From Pseudomonas sp. TCU-HL1 (GTDB lineage: Bacteria; Pseudomonadota; Gammaproteobacteria; Pseudomonadales; Pseudomonadaceae): DNA of 64,000 nucleotides. The position numbers and the translations under genes were made by a program. Positions 7,366 to 16,244 of the stretch are shown here, in pieces (the first letter of the stretch is position 1; every line of letters starts with the position of its first letter). Location of the stretch: positions 3,348,001-3,412,000 of the forward strand of contig NZ_CP015992.1 in NCBI RefSeq assembly GCF_001708505.1, read 5' to 3'. Below the pieces are notes generated by a model that was not told the DNA's origin, did no database searches, and was given only the letters and a program-made list of their open reading frames with translations.

Positions 7366-8985
7366 TCAGTGAGCGGCGGCCGCCTGGGCCTTGGCGATCT
7401 CCTGGTTACGCAGGAGGAAACGCTGGATCTTGCCGCTCGGGGTCTTGGGCAATTCCGCGACGAACTCGATTTCGCGCGGATAGGAATGAGCGGAGAGGCG
7501 CTTGCGCACGTATTGCTGCAGCACCTCGGCCAGGGCGTCATCGGCGTTGTAGCCGGCGTGCAGCACGACGAACGCCTTGACCAGTTCGGTTCGCTCCGGA
7601 TCGGGCTTGCCGATCACCGCAGCCTCGATCACCGCAGGGTGTTCGATCAGCGCGCTCTCCACGTCGAAGGGGCCAACCCGGTAGCCGGAGGTGGTGATCA
7701 CGTCGTCGGAGCGGCCAACGAAGCTGATGCTGCCGTCCTCGTTCAGCTCCACGGTGTCACCACTCAGATAGTAGTCACCGACGAACGACTTGGTGGCCAT
7801 GCCCTGGTAGCCCGGGAACCAGAACAGCGGCGAGCGCGACATGTCCAGGGCGAGGATGCCGGGCTGGCCGGCGGGCAGTTCACGATGCTGCTCGTCCAGC
7901 ACCACCACGCGGTGACCAGGCATGGCGAAACCGGCGGCGCCCAGGCGCACCGGGTGTTCCAGGGCGTGGTGATTGCACAGCACCATGCCCAGCTCGGTCT
8001 GCCCATAGTGATCGTGGATGGTGCACCCCAGACGGTCGGCGAACCAGCGGATCACCTCCGGCGTCAGGGGCTCGCCAGCGCTGCTGACGGCACGCAGGTT
8101 GCCCTTGATCGCAGCTTCCACCTCGTCGCGGGCGGCCAGCAGCAAGCGGTAGGCGGTGGGCGAACCGGCCAGGTTGGTGATGCCGTATTCGCGGATGATG
8201 CGGCAGGTGCTTTCGACGGTGAAACCGCCCTCGTAGAAGGTAGTGGCGTGGCCCATGGCGAGCGGGCCGGTCACGGCGTAGTAGAGGCCGTAAGCCCAGC
8301 CCGGATCGGCCAGGTTCCAGAATTTGTCCTCCGGACGCAGATCCACTGCGTCACGCATGTAGCTGACGAAGGCGACTATCGCCTTCAGCGGCACGGCCAG
8401 CGGCTTGGCAAGACCCGTGGTGCCGGAGGTGAACATCAGCAGGAAAGGATCGGAGGCCTTGCGCAGGACCGGCTCGAATTGATCCGGCTGGCGCTCCAGT
8501 TCAGCCCAGAAGTCATCGCCCACCGTCAGCACCGGCGGCACGCCTTCCACTTCGTCCAGCTTGCTGCGGTTGTTGAGGTCGGTGACCACCAGTTTCGAAC
8601 CGGCCCCCTGTACCCGGTGCTCGATGGCTTTGGGTCCGAAGGCGGTGAACAGCGGCTGGTAGACGGCACCGGCACGCCAGGTGCCAAGGATGGTGATCAG
8701 CAGTTCCGGCGTACGTGGCAGCAGGCCCGAAACGCAATCGCCGGGGCGCACGCCACGGGCTTGAAGCAGGTTGGCAAAGCGCGCAGCGGCTTCCTTGAGC
8801 TGGGCGAAGGTCCAAGTGGCCTGCTCACCATTGCGCCCCTCCCAGACCAGCGCGACGCGGCCCGGTTCGGCATGGCGGTCGCAGCATTCGACACAGGCAT
8901 TCATCGCGTCGAGATCGCCCGCCAGGGTGGTGGACGCGGCGCTGGCATAGTCGAACTCGTGGGCAGCTGTGAAGTAGTCGCGCAT
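7366..8985 (-). CDS. AMP-forming acyl-CoA synthetase
   Basis: 539-residue adenylate-forming ligase. Phosphate-binding loop MFTSGTTGLAKPLAVP near residue 170, motif YGQTELGM, and the C-terminal lysine in PKTPSGKIQRFLLR mark the acetyl/medium-chain synthetase branch. It is the first gene of the leftward operon and would activate the free acid to a CoA ester. ATG 8985 is chosen because GGGAG lies 8 nt upstream and the protein then begins MRDYFTAAHEF as expected; the in-frame extension upstream is built from repeats. The 422-bp region upstream is gene-free and must hold the operon promoter. Confidence 0.9.
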   Translation of the reverse strand: MRDYFTAAHEFDYASAASTTLAGDLDAMNACVECCDRHAEPGRVALVWEGRNGEQATWTFAQLKEAAARFANLLQARGVRPGDCVSGLLPRTPELLITILGTWRAGAVYQPLFTAFGPKAIEHRVQGAGSKLVVTDLNNRSKLDEVEGVPPVLTVGDDFWAELERQPDQFEPVLRKASDPFLLMFTSGTTGLAKPLAVPLKAIVAFVSYMRDAVDLRPEDKFWNLADPGWAYGLYYAVTGPLAMGHATTFYEGGFTVESTCRIIREYGITNLAGSPTAYRLLLAARDEVEAAIKGNLRAVSSAGEPLTPEVIRWFADRLGCTIHDHYGQTELGMVLCNHHALEHPVRLGAAGFAMPGHRVVVLDEQHRELPAGQPGILALDMSRSPLFWFPGYQGMATKSFVGDYYLSGDTVELNEDGSISFVGRSDDVITTSGYRVGPFDVESALIEHPAVIEAAVIGKPDPERTELVKAFVVLHAGYNADDALAEVLQQYVRKRLSAHSYPREIEFVAELPKTPSGKIQRFLLRNQEIAKAQAAAAH

Positions 8986-9407
8986 CAGGTGGACTCCCAG
9001 GTTGTTTTTGTTGGAGTACCTGAATGGTCGCGCCGGGGGGAGATTGCGGCAATGTCGAAAGGCATCAACCTGGGTGAGCGGATTTGACAGGGCCGTACCA
9101 GGCGAAGAGGCACCTTGTGGGAGCGAATTCATTCGCTCCCACAGAAGAGCACAGAAGAGCACAGAAGAGCGGAGCATTGCCGGCGAGCACGGAAGTTTCC
9201 GGCGCGCGTCACCCCTCTCCCACTGGGAGAGGGGCCGGGGGTGAGGGAAGTCAGGCACAGCTGGGAATTTGTTGGGCAGACCTGCGTCCTGCTTGGCGAT
9301 TGAAATCACCCCCCCCCCACAGAAGAGCGCAGGGCCATCAGTGCCGGGCAGGGCCTCGCAGGTGGATGTAAAAAGCGACATCCACCCTTGTACTGCCCGC
9401 TACCGAC
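8986..9407. repeat. gene-free stretch with clustered repeats
   Basis: This 422-bp gap holds a perfect GTGGGAGCGAATT/AATTCATTCGCTCCCAC-type palindrome (9117-9142), three tandem copies of the 10-mer ACAGAAGAGC (9141-9170) with a further copy near 9319, a hairpin CCCCTCTCCCA/TGGGAGAGGGG (9212-9234), a run of ten C (9309-9318), and a GTGGATGT/ACATCCAC hairpin (9361-9388). No coding signal is seen. The promoter of the synthetase operon should lie in its left third. Confidence 0.65.
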
Positions 9408-11549
9408 CTAGGCGCGGAAGTGATCCATCAGCCCCTGCTGGTGGTTGGCCAGGCGGTTCAGCGCCTGGCTGACCTGGGCGGATTCCTCGGCCTGGCCGGA
9501 GAGGGATTCGGTCACATCGCGGATCGCCGCCACGTTGCGGTTGATCTCCTCGGCCACCGCGCTTTGCTCCTCGGCGGCGCTGGCAATCTGCAGGTTCATG
9601 TCGGTGATCACGGTGACGGCGTCGCCGATGCGTTGCAGCGCGGCCACCGCCTGCTCCACCTGTTCGACGCTGCCCTGGGCCTGGCGGTGGCTGCTGTGCA
9701 TCGAGCCGACCACTTCGCGGGTGCCGTGCTGCAGGCCTTCGATCACCTGGCGGATTTCCTCCACCGAGTCCTGGGTGCGCTTGGCCAGGTTGCGCACTTC
9801 ATCGGCCACCACGGCGAAGCCACGGCCGGCTTCGCCGGCACGGGCGGCCTCGATGGCGGCGTTCAGCGCCAGCAGGTTGGTCTGCTCGGCGATGGCGCGG
9901 ATCACTTCCAGCACCGAGCCGATCTGCTCGCTGCTGGCGGCCAGTGCCTGCACCTCTTCCATGGCGGCGTTCATCTCGCTGGCCAGTTGCTCGATGGCGC
10001 TGGTGGTGCGGCCGATCACGCCGAGACCCTCGCGGGTCGCATGGTCGGCGCCACGGGCGGCATCGGCGGCCTGGGCGGCGCTGCGGGCGACGTCCTGGGC
10101 GGTGGCGCTCATCTCGTGGGAGGCGGTGGCCACCTGGTCCACTTCACGGTACTGCTGCTGCATGCCGGCGCTGGTCTGGCTGGCGATGGCGGCGGACTGG
10201 TCGGCGGTGCTGCGGGCGTCCTGCACCGAGCGTTTCACATCGGCGATGATCGGCTGCAGCTTGTCGAGGAAGCGGTTGAACCAGCCGGCCAGTTCGCCCA
10301 GTTCGTCCTGGCGGGCGTAGTCGAGGCGGCGGGTCAGGTCGCCTTCGCCGCTGGCGATGTCCTTGAGCATGCCGGCCACGCCGAGGATCGGCCGGGTCAC
10401 GCCACGGGCGGTGAGCCACACCAGCAGCAGGCCGGCGACGGCGGCGGCAATGCCGAACAGCAATTCCAGCCAGGTGCCCTGGGTGTTGCGCGTGTCCAGG
10501 TCCTGTTGCAGTTCGAGGACCGGCGCCAGCAGGGTCGGCATGGGCACGTCCAGCAGCACGGCCCAGGGCTTGGAATCCGGAATCGGCTGCAGCGGCGCGA
10601 GCACCTGCAAGTGATGGTTGGTCTGTTGTTCATGGGCCTTGCCCTGACGCTGCAGACCCAGCAGTTCGGCGGCCTCGGCCGGGTAGACCTTGGCCAGGCC
10701 CTGGCCAAGCTGGCCGGCGTCCTTACTGTGACCGGCAAGCAGGCCGGCCGGGCTGAGGATGCTGATGGCGCCCTCGCCCTGGTACAGGCCCTGGCTGCCG
10801 GTAGCGGCCAATTGCTGGAGGTTGCTCAGGCTGATGTCCATGCCGACTACCGCGAGCATCTTGCCGTCCTCGATCACTGGGAAGGTGAGCGTCGTGATCA
10901 GCGTCTTCTGGCCCGAGGCGTCGTCGAAGTACGGGTCCAGCAGGCAGGGTTTCAGGGTCTGTTTCGGGCAGTTGAACCAAGTGTTGAACGGGCTGCCATC
11001 GAGCATCGGCGTGGCATCGCTGATCATCACCTCGGTCGGCGCCAGGCTGCTCAGGCTGCCGCCGCGCTGGGCCCAGTAGGTGGAGAAGCGGCCCACCTCG
11101 TTGCTGCCGAGATCGGCGCGGTTGGCGTAGAGCGCGTCGTTGCCGTCCAGGGCATTCGGCTCGAACACCAGATAGAGGCTGAGCAGTTGTGGATTGGCCT
11201 GCAGCGCGTCCTTCACCTGCTGATGCAGGTCTTCGCGCAGGGCTTGGCTGTCCAGTTGCAGTTTCTGTGCCTGGCGCCGCTGCAGCAGCACCTGGCGGGA
11301 GAAGTTGAGGCCGTCCTGATAGGACGACAGGAAATAACGCTGGATGGTCAGCGCCTGCACCTTGCCTTCCCCCTCCATGCGCTTGCGCGCCGAGGCCTCC
11401 AGCATCTGCGCGCTGTTCGCCTTGACCAACGCGGTGCCCGCGTCCATGCGATAAAGCGAAATGCCGATCAGCACGGCGACGATCGCCAGCAGGCAGAGGC
11501 CGGCCAGCAAGGTGATCTTCCACTGGATGGAAAGTCGGTTGAGAGGCAT
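9408..11549 (-). CDS. methyl-accepting chemotaxis protein, periplasmic double-Cache sensor type
   Basis: 713-residue transducer. A first membrane helix (about 9-33) is followed by a periplasmic domain of some 330 residues, a second helix (WLELLFGIAAAVAGLLLVWL), a HAMP region, and the cytoplasmic hairpin with the conserved tip IAEQTNLLALNAAIEAARAGEAGRGFAVVADEVRNLA. The sensor size and elements such as YFDDASGQKTLITTLTFPV and VVGMDISL fit a dCache domain that binds small solutes directly. The ligand cannot be read off; amines or carboxylates are possible given the neighbours. There is no CheB/CheR-binding pentapeptide at the C-terminus, which ends in LMDHFRA. ATG 11549 is the start that places the first helix directly after a short basic N-terminus. 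Confidence 0.9.
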   Translation of the reverse strand: MPLNRLSIQWKITLLAGLCLLAIVAVLIGISLYRMDAGTALVKANSAQMLEASARKRMEGEGKVQALTIQRYFLSSYQDGLNFSRQVLLQRRQAQKLQLDSQALREDLHQQVKDALQANPQLLSLYLVFEPNALDGNDALYANRADLGSNEVGRFSTYWAQRGGSLSSLAPTEVMISDATPMLDGSPFNTWFNCPKQTLKPCLLDPYFDDASGQKTLITTLTFPVIEDGKMLAVVGMDISLSNLQQLAATGSQGLYQGEGAISILSPAGLLAGHSKDAGQLGQGLAKVYPAEAAELLGLQRQGKAHEQQTNHHLQVLAPLQPIPDSKPWAVLLDVPMPTLLAPVLELQQDLDTRNTQGTWLELLFGIAAAVAGLLLVWLTARGVTRPILGVAGMLKDIASGEGDLTRRLDYARQDELGELAGWFNRFLDKLQPIIADVKRSVQDARSTADQSAAIASQTSAGMQQQYREVDQVATASHEMSATAQDVARSAAQAADAARGADHATREGLGVIGRTTSAIEQLASEMNAAMEEVQALAASSEQIGSVLEVIRAIAEQTNLLALNAAIEAARAGEAGRGFAVVADEVRNLAKRTQDSVEEIRQVIEGLQHGTREVVGSMHSSHRQAQGSVEQVEQAVAALQRIGDAVTVITDMNLQIASAAEEQSAVAEEINRNVAAIRDVTESLSGQAEESAQVSQALNRLANHQQGLMDHFRA

Positions 11550-11628
11550 GGAATAGGTCCTGTGTGTTTCTTGTCGGCAATTGGGTGCAGGCATCGACCG
11601 CCCTTCCATAGGACGGCTGGAAAGCGCC

Positions 11629-12657
11629 TCAACTTGAATCAGGATGAATCAATGCGCGGTATTGCCCCGGCGTCGAACCGGTCCATTTCTTGAAGGCCTT
11701 GTAGAAGGCGCTGGTGTCGGCGAAGCCCAGCTCGAAGGCCAGTTCGGTGAAGTTGCCTTCGCCGCTGTCCAGCCGGGCGATGGCGAGGTCACGGCGTACC
11801 TGGTCCTTCAGCCCCTGGTAGGACTGCCCTTCCAGGGACAGCTTGCGGCGCAGGGTGGACGGCGCCATGTAGAAGTGGCTGGACAATGCCTCAACATCCG
11901 GCCAGCGCTCGGGCTTGATGCTACGCAGGTAGGCGCGGATGCGCGCCGCCAGGCTTTGCGGGTCGCGGTAGCGCACCAGGATGTTCGCCGGCAGGCCAGC
12001 AAGGAATCGCTTCAGGTCGCGGGGGCTGCGGCGCACCGGCAACTCCAGGCAGTCGGCATTGAACAGCAGGCGGCTCTGCGGGCGGGAAAAGCGCAGGTTG
12101 GTGCTGAACATCACCCGGTAGTCCTCGATGTAGTCCGGCACCGTGCAACGCAGGTCGACACCAAGGATGGGAATGCGCCGCCCGGCCAGCCAGCACATCA
12201 ACCCGTGGATCATCAGCCACAGGGTGAAGTAGCTGAAAGCCCGACATTGCTGGCCCTCGGGCTCCTTCAGGGCAATCTCCGCCAGGCCGCCGCGCCGTTC
12301 CAGATTTGGCGAGAGGCCGTCGAACACCAGGTCGAGGAAGCCCAGGGTCACCATCAGCGCGTCGCCCACCGTGGGCTCCTTCACCGCCTGGCGAGTCAGG
12401 TAGGCGAAGCTGCCGGACTTCATTCGCCGGGGGTTCATGCCGAAGAACTCATCGTCCATGGTCCGGGCGATCAGCAGCCAGAGTTGCCCGTAGAGCTGGG
12501 ACGACACGCGCCCATACGGCTTGGCCAGCAGCTCGGCGGAAATGCCGGCCTGGTCCAGCAGCCCGGAATCGTCAAAGCCCCGCTGGCGCAGTTCCAGCAG
12601 GGCTTCGTGGACCAGCCGGACGGAGATGGTCCCTTTTTCCGCGGACGTGCCTGTCAT
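11629..12657 (-). CDS. AraC-family regulator (OruR/ArgR-like N-terminal domain)
   Basis: 342-residue AraC regulator with the arabinose-binding-like N-terminal domain of the OruR/MmsR/FadX type (about 20-210) and a C-terminal double helix-turn-helix. The second helix-turn-helix is ELAFELGFADTSAFYKAFKKWTGSTPGQYR. It lies between a chemoreceptor gene (80 nt downstream) and an acyl-CoA ligase. I recall a regulator at this position in P. aeruginosa (PA2556). It probably controls the ligase at 12818 or the receptor; the effector is unknown. Confidence 0.85.
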   Translation of the reverse strand: MTGTSAEKGTISVRLVHEALLELRQRGFDDSGLLDQAGISAELLAKPYGRVSSQLYGQLWLLIARTMDDEFFGMNPRRMKSGSFAYLTRQAVKEPTVGDALMVTLGFLDLVFDGLSPNLERRGGLAEIALKEPEGQQCRAFSYFTLWLMIHGLMCWLAGRRIPILGVDLRCTVPDYIEDYRVMFSTNLRFSRPQSRLLFNADCLELPVRRSPRDLKRFLAGLPANILVRYRDPQSLAARIRAYLRSIKPERWPDVEALSSHFYMAPSTLRRKLSLEGQSYQGLKDQVRRDLAIARLDSGEGNFTELAFELGFADTSAFYKAFKKWTGSTPGQYRALIHPDSS

Positions 12658-12693
12658 GGGCTCCCTTGGTGCAGGTGCAAAGAAGCGAACATT

Positions 12694-12790
12694 GTAGGGG
12701 CGAATTCATTCGCCAAGCAGAACACAGTTCTGCTCTTCCGGTCAGGATGAGGGCAGCTGCGCTGCCCTTGGCGAATGAATTCGCCCCTAC
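12694..12790. repeat. long palindromic repeat, perfect 22-bp outer arms
   Basis: Outer arms GTAGGGGCGAATTCATTCGC.. and ..GCGAATGAATTCGCCCCTAC pair perfectly over 22 bp, including the next CA/TG step. Inner GGGCAGCTGCGCTGCCC forms a second stem. It lies between the ends of regulator and ligase regions. Best-preserved copy of this repeat class in the window. Confidence 0.8.
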
Positions 12791-12817
12791 AGGAAATCGA
12801 TCGTCCGTCTGCCGGCA

Positions 12818-14518
12818 CTACCGAATCGCCGTCACCTTGCCGTCCTTCGGCGGGGTCAGTTCCTCGATGCTGATCTCGCGCATGCGGAACTTCTGGATCT
12901 TGCCGGTCACCGTCATCGGGAAGGCCTCCACGAAGCGGAAGAAACGCGGCACCTTGAAGTGGGCGATGCGCTCCCTGGCCCAGGCGCGCAGCTCGTCTTC
13001 GGTGGCGGTGTGGCCGGGGTGGAACTTGATCCAGGCGACGATCTCCTCGCCGTACTTGCTGCAGGGAATGCCGATCACCTGCACGTCGGCCACGGCCGGG
13101 TGGGTGAAGAAGAACTCTTCCAGCTCGCGCGGGTAAATGTTCTCTCCGCCGCGAATGATCATGTCCTTGCTGCGCCCGACGATGCAGACGTAGCCGTTCT
13201 CGTCCATGGAGGCGAGGTCGCCGGTGTGCATCCAGCGGCCCGGATCGATGGAGTCGGTGGTCGCCTGCGGGTTGTTCCAGTAGCCCAGCATCACGCTGTA
13301 GCCACGGGTGCAGAGTTCGCCGATGGTGCCGCGCGGGACGATCCTGCCCTCGGCGTCGACGATCTTGCTTTCCAGATGCGGCTGGGTGCGGCCGACGGTG
13401 GTCACGCGCAGCTCCAGCTCATCGTCCGGGCCGGTCTGCAGGGATACAGGGCTGGTCTCGGTCATGCCGTAGGCGATCTGCACTTCACTCATGTGCATCT
13501 CGTTGATGACCCGGCGCATCACCTCGATCGGGCAGGTGGCGCCGGCCATGATACCGGTGCGCAGGCTGGACAGGTCGAACTCGCCACGCTGCGGGTGATC
13601 CAGTTCGGCGATGAACATGGTGGGCACGCCATAGAGCGCGGTGGCTTTCTCCTCGGCTACGGCGCGCAGGGTGGTCAGCGGGTCGAAGGCGTCACCCGGA
13701 TAGATCATGGTGGAGCCGTGGGTCACGCAGCCCAGGTTGCCCATCACCATGCCGAAGCAGTGGTACAGCGGCACCGGGATAACCAGGCGGTCCTGCTCGG
13801 TCAGGCCCAGGCTCTCGCCGACCATGTAGCCGTTGTTGAGGATGTTGTAGTGGCTGAGGGTGGCACCTTTGGGGAAGCCCGTGGTGCCGGAGGTGTACTG
13901 GATGTTGATCGGGTCGTCGAACTGCAGGCCGGCTTGGCGCTCGGCCAGGGCTTCGGCACTCACCTGCCCCGCCTTTTCCTGCAGGGAAGCCCAGGGCAGG
14001 AAGCCGACCGGTGGGTTGGCGGCCAGGCTCACCACACCGCGAAGCTCCGGCAGCTTCTCGCAGTTCAGCGCCCCTGGCTCGGTGGCGGCCAGTTCGGGCA
14101 CAAGGCCAAGGAACATGGCGTGGTAATCAGACGTCTTGAAGGCGTCGGCGCAGATCACCCAGCGGCAGCCGGATTGCTTGAGTGCGTATTCCAGTTCGCT
14201 GCTGCGATAGGCCGGGTTGATGTTGACCAGGATGGCGCCGATCTTGGCGCTGGCGAACTGGGTGATGCACCACTCGGCGCAGTTGGGCGCCCAGATGCCA
14301 AGGCGGTCACCGCCCTTCAGGCCCAGCGCAAGCAAGGCGCGTGCATGGCGCTCCACCGCGTCGGCCAGTTCCTGCCAGCTGTAACGCAGGCCCTGGTGCT
14401 TGACCACCAGCGCTTCGCGCTCGGGGAACTGGGCAACCGTGGCATCGAATGCCGCGCCTATGGTCATGGCAAGCAGGTCTTTGTCCTGCCGCCCCCGGGT
14501 GTAGCTCTGGTGATTCAT
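12818..14518 (-). CDS. acyl-CoA ligase (AMP-binding, medium/long chain fatty acid type)
   Basis: 566-residue adenylate-forming enzyme. P-loop IQYTSGTTGFPKGATLSHYN near residue 200, IAYGMTETSPVS, MHTGDLASMDENGYV, and the C-terminal catalytic lysine in MTVTGKIQKFRMR are intact. Overall form matches the acyl-CoA synthetases that activate free fatty or branched acids. ATG 14518 follows GAAGGG; the frame extends upstream through the palindrome at 14572, which cannot be coding. The palindrome 54 nt upstream is a probable operator for this gene. I recall a homologue at the same place in P. aeruginosa (PA2557). Confidence 0.88.
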   Translation of the reverse strand: MNHQSYTRGRQDKDLLAMTIGAAFDATVAQFPEREALVVKHQGLRYSWQELADAVERHARALLALGLKGGDRLGIWAPNCAEWCITQFASAKIGAILVNINPAYRSSELEYALKQSGCRWVICADAFKTSDYHAMFLGLVPELAATEPGALNCEKLPELRGVVSLAANPPVGFLPWASLQEKAGQVSAEALAERQAGLQFDDPINIQYTSGTTGFPKGATLSHYNILNNGYMVGESLGLTEQDRLVIPVPLYHCFGMVMGNLGCVTHGSTMIYPGDAFDPLTTLRAVAEEKATALYGVPTMFIAELDHPQRGEFDLSSLRTGIMAGATCPIEVMRRVINEMHMSEVQIAYGMTETSPVSLQTGPDDELELRVTTVGRTQPHLESKIVDAEGRIVPRGTIGELCTRGYSVMLGYWNNPQATTDSIDPGRWMHTGDLASMDENGYVCIVGRSKDMIIRGGENIYPRELEEFFFTHPAVADVQVIGIPCSKYGEEIVAWIKFHPGHTATEDELRAWARERIAHFKVPRFFRFVEAFPMTVTGKIQKFRMREISIEELTPPKDGKVTAIR

Positions 14519-14571
14519 GGCTTTCCCTTCTTGTCTTTGTACTGGGATACAGCTGTGAATGACGTAGTCGG

Positions 14572-14609
14572 CTTTATTTACCTTTACGTAAACGTAAAGG
14601 TAAATAAAG
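14572..14609. promoter_or_regulatory. 38-bp near-perfect palindrome, candidate MerR-type (LiuR-like) operator
   Basis: Arms CTTTATTTACCTTTACGT and its exact complement are separated by AA, giving 18-bp perfect arms. The core TTTACGTAAACGTAAA resembles, as I remember it, the site of LiuR, the MerR-family regulator of branched-chain amino acid and fatty acid breakdown in gamma-proteobacteria. It sits 54 nt before the ligase start. The lower GC and absence of T-run argue against a terminator. Confidence 0.65.
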
Positions 14610-14652
14610 GCAGTTTTCCTGTCTAGTGGCCCATTGGTCGAATATGGGTTCT

Positions 14653-14748
14653 GTGGGGGCGAATTCATTCGCCAAGCAGGCCGCAGGTCTGCCCTGCGGC
14701 CTTGAAGGGGGCAGCTGCGCTGCCCCTAGCGACTGAAGTCGCCCCCAC
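14653..14748. repeat. long palindromic repeat, GTGGGGGCGA class
   Basis: Starts GTGGGGGCGAATTCATTCGC and ends GACTGAAGTCGCCCCCAC; contains inner stems GGCCGCAGG/CCTGCGGCC and GGGCAGCTGCGCTGCCC. It lies just downstream of the leftward qhpB gene. Confidence 0.75.
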
Positions 14749-14765
14749 AAAAGCCCAACCCGCCC

Positions 14766-15890
14766 TTACCGGACAAACACCTGCGTCGTGGTGATGGACA
14801 TGTCGCCGCCCGGCAGCTTGATGTTCTTCACCTTCTCCAGGCTGTCCGGATCGAACACCGCGATGTCGTTGAAGGTACCGGCCAGGTACAGCTTGGTGCC
14901 CTTGGTGTTGAAGGCGATGCAGTAGTAGGAGTGATCCAGGTTGGCCGCCTTGATCAGTTTCTGCTCCTTGATGTCGTACTTGGCCAGGCGGTTGAGCACG
15001 CCGAACATCTGGTTCGGGTCCTTCGGCGAGCGCAGGCCGGTGAAGTACAGCTCGGTCAGCGGCGCGAAGTCCTGCACCGTGGACTTGCCGGTCTTCAGGT
15101 CGATGCTGACGTAGCCATAGATGAAGTCGGCGGTGGCCAGGTCCTGCTTCTCATCCTTGAACTTGGCCGTGGTGTAGAGCATCGAGAACTCGTGGTAGGT
15201 GGTCTGGTGCGGCCAGAAATACAGCACATCCGGCGCGCTGTAGTTCGGACGCTGCCAGTTGCGGCCCGGCACGGCCACCTCGTACTTACCGGTGTTCACA
15301 TCCATCTTGTAGATGTCCGGTCCGGCCACGTAGAGCGTGCCGTCATCGGCCGCACGCATGAGGTAGACCTGCCGCGGCATCGGGAAACTGCGCACCGGCT
15401 TGGCATCCAGCCCCGCGCGGGTGTCATAGACCTCCAGGCGCGGCTGCTTGACCACGTAATGGTCATTCAGCATTTCAGTCGGATTGACCGTGGTGTACAG
15501 CTCCTTGCCATCGGGGCTCAGGGCGAAGGAGAACATCGAACGCACCTTCTCCCCCGGCTTCTGCGACAGCTTCGCGTGGAACACCGTCTTGCAGTCGTCC
15601 AGGTCGACCCCGTAGAGGTCGCCGAAGTGGTTGTTGAGGATGAACGCGGTCTTGCGGTCCGGCGCCATCATCGCGGTTCCAGGACCAAAGGCGTCGGGCA
15701 GACGGCAGGTCTTGTACAGGCTGTCGGTGGCCAGATCCACCACGTGCAGGTTGTTGGGGTAGTTGGTGGCGATCATGTATTCATGACCGGCCTTCAGTGC
15801 CGGACCTGCTTCATCCGCAGCCCAGGCATTGATGCCCAGTGCGAGTCCGGCGACAGCGGTCGCCAGGCTGGCGATGGCGTTGAGTTTCAT
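14766..15890 (-). CDS. qhpB: quinohemoprotein amine dehydrogenase beta subunit
   Basis: 374-residue precursor with a signal peptide (about 1-24, cut after INAWA) and a seven-bladed beta-propeller body made of WD-like YVTN repeats such as ATNYPNNLHVVDLATD and LAGTFNDIAVFDPDSLEKV. In the known enzyme the propeller packs against the gamma subunit and helps form the amine-binding site in the periplasm. It is the last gene of the operon alpha, qhpD, gamma, beta, in the order known from Paracoccus and P. putida. Length fits the known subunit. ATG 15890 follows AGAGGGAAAA; an in-frame extension upstream overlaps the gamma gene and is rejected. Confidence 0.93.
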   Translation of the reverse strand: MKLNAIASLATAVAGLALGINAWAADEAGPALKAGHEYMIATNYPNNLHVVDLATDSLYKTCRLPDAFGPGTAMMAPDRKTAFILNNHFGDLYGVDLDDCKTVFHAKLSQKPGEKVRSMFSFALSPDGKELYTTVNPTEMLNDHYVVKQPRLEVYDTRAGLDAKPVRSFPMPRQVYLMRAADDGTLYVAGPDIYKMDVNTGKYEVAVPGRNWQRPNYSAPDVLYFWPHQTTYHEFSMLYTTAKFKDEKQDLATADFIYGYVSIDLKTGKSTVQDFAPLTELYFTGLRSPKDPNQMFGVLNRLAKYDIKEQKLIKAANLDHSYYCIAFNTKGTKLYLAGTFNDIAVFDPDSLEKVKNIKLPGGDMSITTTQVFVR

Positions 15891-15919
15891 GCGGTTTTCC
15901 CTCTTGTTCTTGTCGCCGG

Positions 15920-16243
15920 TCATTTGTCTTTCGGGAATACGGTGCCGAGGTTGCGCCAGTCCTCTTGCGAGTTCGTCGCCTGGGCGTTCCAGTCCGGGTA
16001 GGTGCTCATCATGTCGGGCACCTGGGCCGGCCACCAGCAAGGGTCGGAGCAGCCATAGAGGTCGGCTTCCATCGGTTGGCAGAGGGAACTCACCCCGCCG
16101 AAGGCGTCCACTTCCCAGCCCGGGTCGGTGGTGGCGGTGCAGCCGGCCACCGCACTCATGGCCATGACTTCTTCGATGCGATCTTCGGCTGCGGCTTTTT
16201 CGAGCATTTGCGCTTTGTTGTTGAGCGGCTTCAGATGTTTCAT
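15920..16243 (-). CDS. qhpC: quinohemoprotein amine dehydrogenase gamma subunit (CTQ carrier)
   Basis: 107-residue precursor. If the leader is 28 residues, as known for this family, the mature chain is 79 residues. In that numbering Cys7/Glu16, Cys27/Asp33, Cys41/Asp49 and Cys37/Trp43 all fall exactly at the positions of the three thioether cross-links and the cysteine tryptophylquinone cofactor of the P. putida enzyme. Thus all residues needed for maturation and catalysis are there, including the Asp33-type catalytic acid. There is no Sec signal; export is known to depend on a dedicated transporter and a protease. The start is 1 nt after the qhpD stop, so translation is coupled to the modifying enzyme. 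Confidence 0.95.
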   Translation of the reverse strand: MKHLKPLNNKAQMLEKAAAEDRIEEVMAMSAVAGCTATTDPGWEVDAFGGVSSLCQPMEADLYGCSDPCWWPAQVPDMMSTYPDWNAQATNSQEDWRNLGTVFPKDK

Positions 16244-16244
16244 G

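Noticed and set aside
6400..9087. Open frame of 895 codons on the plus strand
   Set aside because: Antisense of thiolase, SDR and acyl-CoA synthetase; low-complexity product and no family marks.
9141..9170. CRISPR-like array
   Set aside because: The 10-bp units are directly adjacent with no spacers.
9420..11693. Open frame of 757 codons opposite the chemoreceptor gene
   Set aside because: Shadow of the transducer; the minus strand carries the full MCP tip sequence.
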